Assembly: GCA_946479895.1 (NCBI GenBank)
Contig: CAMLHT010000049.1
Coordinates: 1-16,977, forward strand
Reading direction: 5' to 3'
Source: an uncultured Gemmatimonadota bacterium
Lineage (GTDB): Bacteria > Gemmatimonadota > Gemmatimonadetes > Gemmatimonadales > Gemmatimonadaceae
DNA length: 16,977 nt
Part shown: positions 6,550 through 13,856 of the stretch, in pieces
How the letters are laid out: every line of letters starts with the position of its first letter
How positions within the stretch are numbered: the first letter of the stretch is position 1
Program-made: the position numbers and the translations under genes
The notes under the pieces: generated by a model
Databases searched by the model: none
What the model was told of the DNA's origin: nothing
The model's input: the letters and a program-made list of their open reading frames with translations, nothing else

Positions 6550-6579
6550 ACGTCAAGATGCGACCTCAGCCCTTGACGT
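6550..6579. promoter_or_regulatory. Inverted repeat ACGTCAAG-N14-CTTGACGT in a divergent spacer
   Basis: Perfect 8-base arms (6550-6557 and 6572-6579) in the 192-nt spacer between the divergent cupin gene and the small plus-strand gene. Each arm contains TTGACG, a good -35 hexamer match, one per strand, so this may mark back-to-back promoters or an operator. The matching -10 positions are poor (AACATT at 6596-6601 on plus; TCGTTT on minus), so confidence is modest. Confidence 0.35.
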
Positions 6580-6684
6580 GGACTGGCCCCGGAAAAACAT
6601 TCGTAATGCCTCGGGCCGCCGAGCTTCCCTCCCCCCTCGTCGACGCCGTCGAGTCGCAGTTTCACCAGCAGTCGATTCTCCTAA

Positions 6685-6993
6685 ATGATGATGGCGCACG
6701 ACTCCAGCCCACCGCCTTCCGCGGGTCTGGCCGAGGAGACCGTCACACGCGCGCGTGTGGCACTGACGCGCTATCTGGAATCCCCGGACGGTGCCGGCGG
6801 GGAGCTGCGTGACGCGCTCGACCTGATGGCGACGGAAGCGCGGTCCAAGGCGATGCTCCCCGAGCAGCTCCTGGTGGTGCTCAAGGACGTCTGGTACGCC
6901 CTGCCGGAAGTGCGCTCGCTCGAGGATTCCGGGGCGCAGATCCGGCTGCTCCAGCGCGTCGTCACGATGTGCATCAAGGAGTATTACCGCTGA
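6685..6993 (+). CDS. Small conserved-looking protein of unknown function
   Basis: Encodes 102 residues (100 if the third of three successive ATGs at 6685, 6688 and 6691 is used). I do not recognise a named family. The predicted protein is soluble and mostly helical, with no signal peptide and no membrane segment. It has a short disordered N-terminus (SSPPPSAG), then helices (EETVTRARVALTRYLES; LRDALDLMATEARSK; MLPEQLLVVLKDVWYAL; IRLLQRVVTMCIKEYYR). G/C-rich third codon positions and a balanced, non-repetitive composition support real coding. No Shine-Dalgarno precedes it. It stands alone, divergent from the cupin gene and convergent with the efflux operon. Confidence 0.65.
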   Translation: MMMAHDSSPPPSAGLAEETVTRARVALTRYLESPDGAGGELRDALDLMATEARSKAMLPEQLLVVLKDVWYALPEVRSLEDSGAQIRLLQRVVTMCIKEYYR

Positions 6994-7002
6994 GAGCAGA
7001 AC

Positions 7003-7042
7003 GTAGTCCGTAGTCCGTAGTCCTGCGGACGACCCACTACGG
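7003..7042. terminator. GTAGTCC triplicate with downstream inverted arm, candidate two-way terminator
   Basis: Three perfect GTAGTCC units (7003-7009, 7010-7016, 7017-7023) lie between the stops of two convergent genes. CCGTAGT (7015-7021) pairs with ACTACGG (7036-7042) around a 14-nt loop. There is no obvious U-run. The position between converging genes suggests a bidirectional terminator, though it may simply be a short tandem repeat. Confidence 0.4.
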
Positions 7043-7050
7043 TCTGCCTT

Positions 7051-8166
7051 CTACGCACTGGCCCTGGCGTGCTGCCTCACCGCGAGGCCCAGCACCACTG
7101 CACCAAAGACTCCGAGAAACGCGAGCGGCGCGGCGATGTCGGCGAGACCCGCGCCTTTCAGCATGACCGCCCGCATGATGGCGATGATGTGCTTGACCGG
7201 ATTCGCCTGCGCCATCCACTGCGCCCACTCCGGCATCGACCGCACCGGCGTGAACAGCCCGCTCATGAGCAGGTAGATCATCACCATGAAGAAGGTGACG
7301 AACATCGCCTGCTGCTGGGTGTCCACCAGCGTCGAGATCCACAACCCGATTCCCAGCGCCGCGACCAGGTAGACCGACGCCGCGAAGAAGACCAGCACCA
7401 GGCTGCCCACCATCGGCACGTGGAACACGAAGCGGGCAACCAGCAGGCCGAGGATCAGCTCGATGATCGCGATGATCCAGAGCGGCAGCAGCTTCGCCGC
7501 GATGAACGTCCCGCGCCCGAGCGGCGTGACGCTCAGCTGGTCCAGCGTCCCGATCTCCTTCTCGCGGACGATGTTCATCGCCGTCAGCAGCGTACCGATC
7601 ACGGTCACGAGCTGGACGAGGATTCCCGGGACCATGTAGTCGCGATAGTTGAGCTCGGGGTTGTACCAGCCGCGTGAGCGAACCTCGACCAGCGCCGCCG
7701 GGCGGATGGACGGCGCGAGCCGGGCGCCGACTTCGCGGCCATAGGCGGAGAGGATCTGCGCGGCGTACGACTGGGTGACGCCCGCGGCCGCCCCATCCTC
7801 GGCGTTGAACACGAGCTGCACCGGCGCGGCATGGAGCCGCACGATGTCTTCCTCGAAGCCCGCCGGTATGCTGACGATTACGCCGGCCTCGCGCGCGAGC
7901 ATCGCCTCGCTGGCAACCTCCATCGAGGGCGACGCTCCGACCACCTCGAACCGGCCCGACGCGCGAAGCCGGTCGACCAGCCCGGTCGACGTGGTGGTGT
8001 GATCCCGGTCCACGACGTACATCGTCGCCCGCCTGACCTCGAAGGTTGCGGCGCTCGACAGGATGAGCAGCTGGATGATCGGCATGAGGAAGATCTGGCG
8101 CACCATCAGCCGGTCCCGCCCGATCTGGAGGAATTCCTTCTTCAGCAGCGCGAGCAGGGTGCGCAT
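7051..8166 (-). CDS. ybhR: ABC-2 type permease, YbhR-like, last gene of the efflux operon
   Basis: Inner-membrane subunit of the exporter, 371 residues. Architecture is typical of ABC-2 drug-efflux permeases: one N-terminal helix (MRTLLALLKKEFLQIGRDRL then QIFLMPIIQLLILSSAATF), a large extracytoplasmic domain (about 35-180), then five helices. The diagnostic VREKEIGTLDQLSVTPLGRGTFIAAKLLP segment precedes them, and the MSGLFTPVRSMPEWAQ and NPVKHIIAIMRAVMLKG motifs follow. WYNPELNYRDYMVPG closely recalls E. coli YbhR. The ATG at 8166 is chosen over an upstream ATG at 8250 because it gives the family N-terminus and overlaps the preceding stop (TGATG). It would pair with the upstream YbhS-like permease as a heterodimer. 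Confidence 0.93.
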   Translation of the reverse strand: MRTLLALLKKEFLQIGRDRLMVRQIFLMPIIQLLILSSAATFEVRRATMYVVDRDHTTTSTGLVDRLRASGRFEVVGASPSMEVASEAMLAREAGVIVSIPAGFEEDIVRLHAAPVQLVFNAEDGAAAGVTQSYAAQILSAYGREVGARLAPSIRPAALVEVRSRGWYNPELNYRDYMVPGILVQLVTVIGTLLTAMNIVREKEIGTLDQLSVTPLGRGTFIAAKLLPLWIIAIIELILGLLVARFVFHVPMVGSLVLVFFAASVYLVAALGIGLWISTLVDTQQQAMFVTFFMVMIYLLMSGLFTPVRSMPEWAQWMAQANPVKHIIAIMRAVMLKGAGLADIAAPLAFLGVFGAVVLGLAVRQHARASA

Positions 8167-9275
8167 CAGGCCATCCTCGGCTTGAAGCTGCGGATCGCGA
8201 CCGTCATCATCACCAGCATCATCACGACGAGGACAAGCGTCTCCCGCCACAGGTGCGCGATGCCCACGCCCTTCAGCATGATCCCGCGGGCGATCACGAT
8301 GAACCAGCGCGCCGGCACGATGTTCGTCACCACCTGGAGCGGTGCCGGCATGCTCGCGATCGGAAAGACCATCCCGGAGAGGATCGTGCTGGGCAGGAGC
8401 GTCACCAGCATCGCCGTCAGCATCGCCGCCCGCTGGGATGGCGTCGTGGACGCCACGAGCACCCCGATGGACAGCGAGACCAGCGTGTACAGTGTGCTTT
8501 CCGCGAGCAGGAGCACCAGGCTGCCGCGGAAGGGAACCTGGAACACCAGCCAGGCCGCGAGCAGCGCCGTGATGACGTTCGCGAACGCCAGTCCGAGGTA
8601 CGGCAGCACCTTGCCGACGATGATCTGCGCCGGCCGCAGAGGCGACACGAGCAGCACCTCGAGCGTGCCCCGCTCCTTTTCCCGCGAGAGCGAGATCGCC
8701 GTCATGAGCGCCGAGACGAGCGTCAGGACGAGGGCGATGAGCCCGGGCACGAAGAGGTTGACGCTCTCGAGCGTCGGATTGAACCGCATGCGCGTGACGA
8801 CGTCGAGGTGGACCGCGCGCCCGCCGCGGCTCCAGTCGGCCTCCTGGGCGGCGATCACGGCCCGCGCGAAGGTCTGCATCGTCGTGCCGGTGTTCGGATC
8901 CGCGGCGTCCACGGCAATCTGGATGCGCGCCGGCGTTTCGTCCTGGAGCCGGCTGGCGAAGCCCGGCTCGAACACGACCGCCAGGTCGGCCTGGCCTCGC
9001 CGGAACCGCGGCTCGATCGCGTCGGTCGTCGCCGATGTCTCCACGATGCGGAAGCGCGACGTGGCAGCGAAGCGGTTCCTGATCGCGAGCGTCGCGTAGT
9101 CGGGCGAGGGATCCACGATCACGATCCGCACGTCCTTCACGTCGCTGCGCAGCGCGAACCCGAACAGCACCACCTGCACCAGCGGCATCAGCAGGAGGAT
9201 CGTCAGCGTCTGGCGGTCGCGCAGGATGTGGTGGATCTCCTTCACGACGAACGCCCGCAGCGCCGCGAATCTCAC
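8166..9275 (-). CDS. ybhS: ABC-2 type permease, YbhS-like
   Basis: Inner-membrane subunit of the exporter, 369 residues, with the same layout as its downstream neighbour: N-terminal cytoplasmic helix and first membrane helix (KEIHHILRDRQTLTILLLMPLVQVVLFGFAL), a large periplasmic domain (about 45-170), then a C-terminal membrane block. Family landmarks are RFNPTLESVNLFVPGLIALVL, SREKERGTLEVLLVSPLRPAQIIVGKVLPY, LSGMVFPIASMP and PARWFIVIARGIMLKG, all close in wording to E. coli YbhS. The start codon is GTG at 9275, overlapping the stop of the preceding ATPase gene by 4 nt (GTGA). The gene shares one base with the next gene. It is unequal in sequence to the second permease, consistent with a heteromeric transporter. 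Confidence 0.93.
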   Translation of the reverse strand: MRFAALRAFVVKEIHHILRDRQTLTILLLMPLVQVVLFGFALRSDVKDVRIVIVDPSPDYATLAIRNRFAATSRFRIVETSATTDAIEPRFRRGQADLAVVFEPGFASRLQDETPARIQIAVDAADPNTGTTMQTFARAVIAAQEADWSRGGRAVHLDVVTRMRFNPTLESVNLFVPGLIALVLTLVSALMTAISLSREKERGTLEVLLVSPLRPAQIIVGKVLPYLGLAFANVITALLAAWLVFQVPFRGSLVLLLAESTLYTLVSLSIGVLVASTTPSQRAAMLTAMLVTLLPSTILSGMVFPIASMPAPLQVVTNIVPARWFIVIARGIMLKGVGIAHLWRETLVLVVMMLVMMTVAIRSFKPRMA

Positions 9276-10021
9276 GCGGCCCCCCGGCTCGCCGGTCGCG
9301 CCAGCCGCACGAAGACGTCGTCGATGCTGCGGGCCGCGAATTCCTCCTTCAGCTCGGCCGGCGTGCCGAGCGCCGCGATGCGCCCGTCCACCATGATCGA
9401 GACCCGGTCGCAGTACTCGGCCTCGTCCATGTAGTGCGTGGTGACGAAGACCGTGGTGCCGCCCGCGGCGGCGGCGTAGATCAGCTCCCAGAACTGCCGC
9501 CGGGTGATCGGATCGACGCCGCCGGTCGGCTCGTCAAGGAACACGATCTTCGGCTCGTGCAGCAGCGCCACGGAGAACGCCAGCTTCTGCTTCCACCCCA
9601 GCGGCAGGCTGCTCACCAGCTCGTGCCGATGCGCGTTCAGGTCGAGCGTGTCGAGCAACCGTCGCGTCCGTCCGGCGATCTCCGGCGCGCTCAGGCCGTA
9701 GATCGCGCCGTACAGCTCCACGTTCTCGATCAGCGTGAGGTCGTTGTACAATGAGAATCGCTGGCTCATGTATCCGATGTTCCGGCGAATCTCCCTTCGC
9801 TGCGACCGGACGTCGAAGCCGGCGACCCTTGCCTCTCCTTCGCTGGGCTCGAGCAGGCCGATCAGGATCTTGATCGCCGTCGTCTTTCCGGCGCCGTTCG
9901 CCCCGAGAAATCCGAATACCTCGCCCGGGGCGACGTCGAAGGTGATGCGATCGACCGCCGTGAAGTGGCCGAACCGGCGCGTCAGGTCGCGCGCGACGAT
10001 CACCGGCGCCACGTTCGTCAC
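9272..10021 (-). CDS. ABC transporter ATPase, second (catalytically better equipped) NBD of the exporter
   Basis: Cytoplasmic nucleotide-binding subunit of 249 residues, corresponding to the C-terminal half of a YbhF-type double ATPase. Visible motifs are Walker A GANGAGKTT (40-48), Q-loop Gln87 (GYMSQRFSLY), Walker B IVFLDEP (159-165, catalytic Glu164) and H-loop His196 (VTTHYMDEA). The ABC signature is altered: LPLGWKQK (139-146) in place of LSGGQ. The start is a GTG at 10021 that overlaps the preceding stop by 4 nt (GTGA). An in-frame upstream ATG at 10525 would add 168 arginine-rich residues antisense in character to the other ATPase gene and is rejected. It likely dimerises with the upstream ATPase, whose signature motif is intact. 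Confidence 0.94.
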   Translation of the reverse strand: MTNVAPVIVARDLTRRFGHFTAVDRITFDVAPGEVFGFLGANGAGKTTAIKILIGLLEPSEGEARVAGFDVRSQRREIRRNIGYMSQRFSLYNDLTLIENVELYGAIYGLSAPEIAGRTRRLLDTLDLNAHRHELVSSLPLGWKQKLAFSVALLHEPKIVFLDEPTGGVDPITRRQFWELIYAAAAGGTTVFVTTHYMDEAEYCDRVSIMVDGRIAALGTPAELKEEFAARSIDDVFVRLARPASRGAA

Positions 10022-10968
10022 GCCGCCCGCTCCGGGCCGTGAGCCATGAGCTCCATGAACACGTCCTCGATCCCGGCCTCCACCGGTTCGACCAAGGCGT
10101 CGGGGAATCCGCCGGTGGTCAGGATTCCCGTGAGCTCGGCGGCGAGACCCGCCGCGGCGAGGCCGGCGCGGGCGTCTGCGTAGTGGACCTGCTCGCCGAA
10201 CGGGTAGACCGAGTGGGCCGTGGGCAGTCCGCGCAGCGCGCGCAGGAGCGCATGGCGGTTCGCCGCGCGGACGCCGACCAGCGGATGATGAAAGCGCTGC
10301 CCGATCGATCCGGGAACGTCGATGTCGAGGATCCTGCCGTCCTGGATCAGCGCCACGCGGTCGCAGCGCAGCGCCTCGTCCATGTACGGCGTCGACACGA
10401 CGATGCTCAGTCCCGACCGCTTGAGCTCCCCGAGCTGATCCCAGAACTCGCGCCGCGACACGGCGTCCACGCCGGTGGTCGGCTCGTCGAGCAGCAGGAG
10501 GTCCGGCCGATGCACGAGCGCGCACGAGAGGGCCAGCTTCTGCTTCATGCCGCCTGACAAGGCGTCGGCCCGCCGGTCAGCGAACGGCGCGATCTGGTCG
10601 TAGATCGGCGCGATGAGCTCGCGCCCCTTCTCGACGGTCGTGCCGAACACCGACGCGAAGAACGACAGGTTCTCGGCGACGGTCAGGTCGGGATACAGTG
10701 AAAAACTTCCCGGCATGTAGCCGAGCCGCGCCCGGATCTTCCAGAGGTCGCGCACCACGTCGAGGCCGAGCACCGTCGCCGTGCCGGTATCGGGGATCAT
10801 GAGCGTGGTGAGTATCCGGAACAGCGTCGTCTTTCCGGCGCCGTCCGGGCCGATGAGGCCGAACAGCTCTCCATGCCCGACGGCGAAGCTGACGTCGTCG
10901 AGCGCGCGCGTCGGCCCGAAGCTCTTCGAGACGCTCGCGACCGCCACGACCTCGGCGCCGGCGCTCAT
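10018..10968 (-). CDS. ABC transporter ATPase, first NBD with degenerate Q- and H-loops
   Basis: Cytoplasmic nucleotide-binding subunit of 316 residues, equivalent to the N-terminal half of YbhF. Walker A is GPDGAGKTT (40-48), the signature is canonical LSGGMKQK (137-144), and Walker B is LLLLDEP (157-163). Two catalytic accessory residues are missing: the Q-loop reads YMPGSFSLY with Gly87 instead of Gln, and the H-loop reads VSTPYMDEA with Pro194 instead of His. A C-terminal extension of about 90 residues (IGQRFHHPLVGVRAANRHALL to the end) follows the ATPase core. It overlaps its upstream and downstream neighbours by 4 nt each (ATGA and GTGA). With the second ATPase it should form a heterodimer with one degenerate and one intact ATP site. 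Confidence 0.94.
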   Translation of the reverse strand: MSAGAEVVAVASVSKSFGPTRALDDVSFAVGHGELFGLIGPDGAGKTTLFRILTTLMIPDTGTATVLGLDVVRDLWKIRARLGYMPGSFSLYPDLTVAENLSFFASVFGTTVEKGRELIAPIYDQIAPFADRRADALSGGMKQKLALSCALVHRPDLLLLDEPTTGVDAVSRREFWDQLGELKRSGLSIVVSTPYMDEALRCDRVALIQDGRILDIDVPGSIGQRFHHPLVGVRAANRHALLRALRGLPTAHSVYPFGEQVHYADARAGLAAAGLAAELTGILTTGGFPDALVEPVEAGIEDVFMELMAHGPERAA

Positions 10969-11873
10969 TTGCTGGCGGGCGCCGGCAGCTGGAGGTCGGC
11001 GGGCATGCCGATCTTGAGACGTCCGCCCGCGTTGGCCACGCGCACCTTCACCGCGTAGACAAGGTCCGTGCGCTCATCGCGCGTCTGGATCGGCGTCGGC
11101 GTGAACTCCGCCTTCGAGGCGATCCAGGCGACGACGCCGGGCACCGTCATCAGGGTTCCGTTGCCCTGATCCACCCGCACCTGCACCGTCTGCCCGAGCC
11201 TGAGGGAGGTGAGCTGGCTCTCGGAGACGTAGGCGCGGAGCGTCAGCGAGTCCAGGTTCGCGACCTTGTAGAGAGGCTGGCCCGCCTGCACGACTTCACC
11301 TGCCTTCACGAACGTCGAGAGCACGGTCCCGGCGACCGGGTTGCTGATGCGGCTGCGCGCGATCCGGTCGCGGATCTGGGCGATGCGGGCATCGGTCGCT
11401 CCCACCTCCGACGCGACGCTGTTGCGCTGCGACTTCGCGCCCTCGATCTGGGCGACGAGCGTCCGGTAGTCGCGCTCGGCCTGGTCGACCTGCTGCGCCG
11501 TCGCCGCCTTCTCCTCGGCCAGGCGCAGCATGCGGTCGTACGCCCGCTTCGCGATGCCCACCTGCGCCTCGAAGACGCGGATCTGCTCCTCGGCGGCCGC
11601 GACGCGCGCGCCGGTGGACTGACGCTGGGCGAGGAGCTGAGCCAGGTCGAGCGCGAGCTGCACGGTGTCGACCGTTCCGATCACCGAGCCCTTCTCGAGG
11701 TGCGTCCCCTCCGCCGGCGTGAAGGATTTCAGCTCGCCGGTCGCCTGCGATGAGACCGTGACTTCATCCGCCTCGAAATTCCCGTACGCGTCGGGCGCGG
11801 TATTCCGGCGGCACGCGGCGAGCACGAGGAGGGTGGCCAGGCCGGCGGCCCGCAATGGTTGCTTGCGCATCAT
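10965..11873 (-). CDS. HlyD/YbhG-family membrane fusion protein, predicted lipoprotein
   Basis: Periplasmic adaptor that links the inner-membrane ABC exporter to the outer-membrane channel. The 302-residue product has a signal ending in a lipobox (LLVLAAC, Cys21), so it is probably anchored by lipid. A split lipoyl/barrel-sandwich domain follows (GNFEADEVTVSSQATGEL near 31-48; SRISNPVAGTVLSTFVKAGEVV after the hairpin). A long alpha-helical coiled-coil hairpin lies between them (about 70-190, rich in Ala, Gln and Glu). C-terminal beta-barrel segments (LRAYVSESQLTSLRLGQTVQV) and a membrane-proximal end close the protein. The start is the first of two adjacent ATGs (11873), giving an ATGA overlap with the tolC-like stop; the second ATG at 11870 gives a TGATG junction and is also possible. 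It overlaps the next gene by 4 nt. Confidence 0.93.
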   Translation of the reverse strand: MMRKQPLRAAGLATLLVLAACRRNTAPDAYGNFEADEVTVSSQATGELKSFTPAEGTHLEKGSVIGTVDTVQLALDLAQLLAQRQSTGARVAAAEEQIRVFEAQVGIAKRAYDRMLRLAEEKAATAQQVDQAERDYRTLVAQIEGAKSQRNSVASEVGATDARIAQIRDRIARSRISNPVAGTVLSTFVKAGEVVQAGQPLYKVANLDSLTLRAYVSESQLTSLRLGQTVQVRVDQGNGTLMTVPGVVAWIASKAEFTPTPIQTRDERTDLVYAVKVRVANAGGRLKIGMPADLQLPAPASK

Positions 11874-13165
11874 CGAACCTCGATCCCCAGGGTGGTGAGC
11901 AGGTGCGCGCGGTACTGCGCGAGCTCGACGCGGTGAATCGCGCGGCCGACGCGCGCCGAGAGCACGTCGGTCTGCCGGTCGATGTACTCGGCCGAGTTGA
12001 CGACGGCTTCGCGGTATCGGGCGCGGGTCTCCACGAGCACGCGTTCGCGGAGGTCTATGATCTGATCGTCCGCCGCCAGGGCCGCCGACAGGCGGTCGAT
12101 CTGCGCGAGATCCTGGGCGACGGCGCGCTTCAATCCCGCCGCGAACGCGGCCTCGTCGGCCTCGACGATCTGCTGCTGGATCCGGAGCGCCTCGCGATCG
12201 CGAGCCGACGTGCCCCACGTCCACGGCGCCCACTGCGCCTGGACGCCGCCGAGCCAGTACGAGTCGAAGGAGGTATTGAGCGGGTTGAGCCCCGGCCTTC
12301 CGTAGCCGGCCCGGCCGAAGAGGGAGATGCGGGGCTTGTCCGCCGCGGCCCGGGCGTCCTCCTGCTTCTGGAGCAGCACCCTGGCCGACTGGAACTGCGC
12401 GAACTCCGGCCGCCCGCGCTGCGCGCCGACGGCGGCCCGTGCCTGCTCGACCGCTGCCGTGACGTCGGGCTCGGCGAGCGCCTTTCCGCTGTCGATGCGC
12501 GCCGCCGTCAGGTCTGCCAGGACTTCCAGCGCCGCCACGCGCGTGGCCTGCCATTCGGCGACGACCTGCCGGCGACGGAGCAGCTCGGCGCGAATCGTCA
12601 TCTCCTCGCTGGGGAGTGCGGTGCCTTCGCGGACACGCGCGGCGGCGACCTGCAGCTGCGCCTCCAGATCGGTGATGGACGTCTCGAGCTCGGCCAGTTG
12701 CGCCTGTGAGCGCAGCGCGCCGAAGAATGCATCGTTGACGTTCTGGCGCAGGGCGTATAGCGCGGCCGCCACCTGCGCGCGCGAGACGCCGAGCTGCGCA
12801 TTCTCCACCGCGAGCCGGGCCCGGCGCGTCGGATCGAAGATCCGCTGCTGCGCGACGACGCGCGCGTCGTAGCTGTCGTGGGACGGCGTCGGCACCGACA
12901 CGCCGGGCAGCGCGAGCCCGAGGCGCGTCACGTCCGACTGGTACTGCGCGACGCCCTCGATGGTGAGCGTCGGGCGGTCTTCCGCGCGGATGGAAGCCTC
13001 GCGCAGGCGTGACTGGCGGGCGAGCAGGGCCTGCTCCACGTCGCGCGGATCGCGGCGCACCGCCGCGGCCTGGAGGTCGCCGAGCCGCAGCGTGTCCTGC
13101 GCGCGCGCGGCCGCCGGCACCGCCAGCGCCGCCGCGACGACGACCGCAAACTGGAATCTGGTCAT
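11870..13165 (-). CDS. TolC-family outer-membrane efflux channel
   Basis: Outer-membrane exit duct for the exporter, 431 residues, close to the usual 420-490 for mature TolC/OEP proteins. It starts with a Sec signal peptide (about 1-22, ending AAARAQD). Two outer-membrane efflux repeats follow, each a long alpha-helical pair with strand segments. Examples are the LRQNVNDAFFGALRSQAQLAELETSI helices in the first half and LKRAVAQDLAQIDRLSAALAADDQ with the VNSAEYIDRQTDVLSARVG region in the second. Strand-like sequence lies at PRISLFGRAGYGRPG and WLGGVQAQWAPW. It overlaps the upstream tetR stop by 4 nt (ATGA) and the downstream fusion-protein start. Carrying its own channel lets the operon encode a complete tripartite pump. 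Confidence 0.93.
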   Translation of the reverse strand: MTRFQFAVVVAAALAVPAAARAQDTLRLGDLQAAAVRRDPRDVEQALLARQSRLREASIRAEDRPTLTIEGVAQYQSDVTRLGLALPGVSVPTPSHDSYDARVVAQQRIFDPTRRARLAVENAQLGVSRAQVAAALYALRQNVNDAFFGALRSQAQLAELETSITDLEAQLQVAAARVREGTALPSEEMTIRAELLRRRQVVAEWQATRVAALEVLADLTAARIDSGKALAEPDVTAAVEQARAAVGAQRGRPEFAQFQSARVLLQKQEDARAAADKPRISLFGRAGYGRPGLNPLNTSFDSYWLGGVQAQWAPWTWGTSARDREALRIQQQIVEADEAAFAAGLKRAVAQDLAQIDRLSAALAADDQIIDLRERVLVETRARYREAVVNSAEYIDRQTDVLSARVGRAIHRVELAQYRAHLLTTLGIEVR

Positions 13166-13851
13166 GGGCGTAGCGCGTTCCGGTAGAAATCGGCGAGCGT
13201 CCGCCGGCGCTCGTCGATGAACGAGGGAAAGGCGTCGTCGTCGAGCCCGAGCATCATCGCCAGCATCGGGCGCGCGGCGAATGGGAAAATGCAGAGTGAG
13301 ACGAGGTTCACGACGAACTGCCGCGGGCCGATCGGGCGCATCCGGCCCGCCCTCACTTCGGCCTCGATCTGCTCGCCCAGCCGAACGAAGAGGGGGAGGA
13401 CGACCTGCCGAGGATCACGTCCGCCGCCGATCCTGGCGAGAAGGGTCTCGATCCGCTCCGGATGATGCTGGAGCTCGGCGATGATGTAGCCGGGCAGGAA
13501 CGGGTTCTTCGAGAGGTTGTCGTGATAGAGCGCGACGATGCGGTCGATCTTCTCGTCGAGCGTCGACTCCTCGGCGAGGGCCTGGAGCAGGGCCGCGAAG
13601 AGGCGGGAGGCGAGCTGCTCGAACACCGCCGCGCTGAGCGCGTTCTTGGAGCGGAAGTAGTAGTGAAGGAGCGCCTGGTTGACGCCGGCTTCGGCGGCGA
13701 TCTCCTGCATGCGGGCGCCCGCGGTGCCCCTCCGGATGAATACCGAGCGCGCCGCTTCGAGAATGCGGGCTTCGGCATCCGGAACGGCGTCGTCCGTCCG
13801 GCGAGGGGCCGTCTGGGTCTTTGCTACCGCCGTCGAGCCTTTCTTGGCCAT
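13162..13851 (-). CDS. TetR/AcrR-family transcriptional regulator of the efflux operon
   Basis: DNA-binding repressor, 229 residues from the ATG at 13851. A TTG 33 nt upstream (13884) is possible but would place the start inside the putative operator. A basic, flexible leader (1-25) is followed by the TetR N-terminal helix (AEARILEAARSVFIRRG, about 27-42) and the helix-turn-helix (ARMQEIAAEAGVNQALLHYYFRSKNAL, about 46-72). The C-terminal ligand-binding helices include a segment (ADFYRNALRP) seen in CecR-like regulators. It is the first gene of the seven-gene operon, overlapping the tolC-like gene by 4 nt. It most likely represses its own promoter and so the whole exporter until a substrate binds. 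It is analogous in position to E. coli cecR, upstream of ybhGFSR. Confidence 0.92.
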   Translation of the reverse strand: MAKKGSTAVAKTQTAPRRTDDAVPDAEARILEAARSVFIRRGTAGARMQEIAAEAGVNQALLHYYFRSKNALSAAVFEQLASRLFAALLQALAEESTLDEKIDRIVALYHDNLSKNPFLPGYIIAELQHHPERIETLLARIGGGRDPRQVVLPLFVRLGEQIEAEVRAGRMRPIGPRQFVVNLVSLCIFPFAARPMLAMMLGLDDDAFPSFIDERRRTLADFYRNALRP

Positions 13852-13856
13852 TTGAT

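Noticed and set aside
7831..9434. Long plus-strand open frames opposite the two permease genes
   Set aside because: They lie antisense to well-matched ABC-2 permeases and have no family-like sequence or start signals.
10022..10525. N-terminal extension of the second ATPase to an upstream ATG
   Set aside because: The 168 added residues are arginine-rich and out of frame with the upstream ATPase gene they overlap. The GTG at 10021 gives a normal ATPase start and a GTGA junction.
11874..12554. N-terminal extension of the membrane fusion protein
   Set aside because: It lies within the tolC-like gene in another frame; the ATG at 11873 precedes a proper lipoprotein signal.
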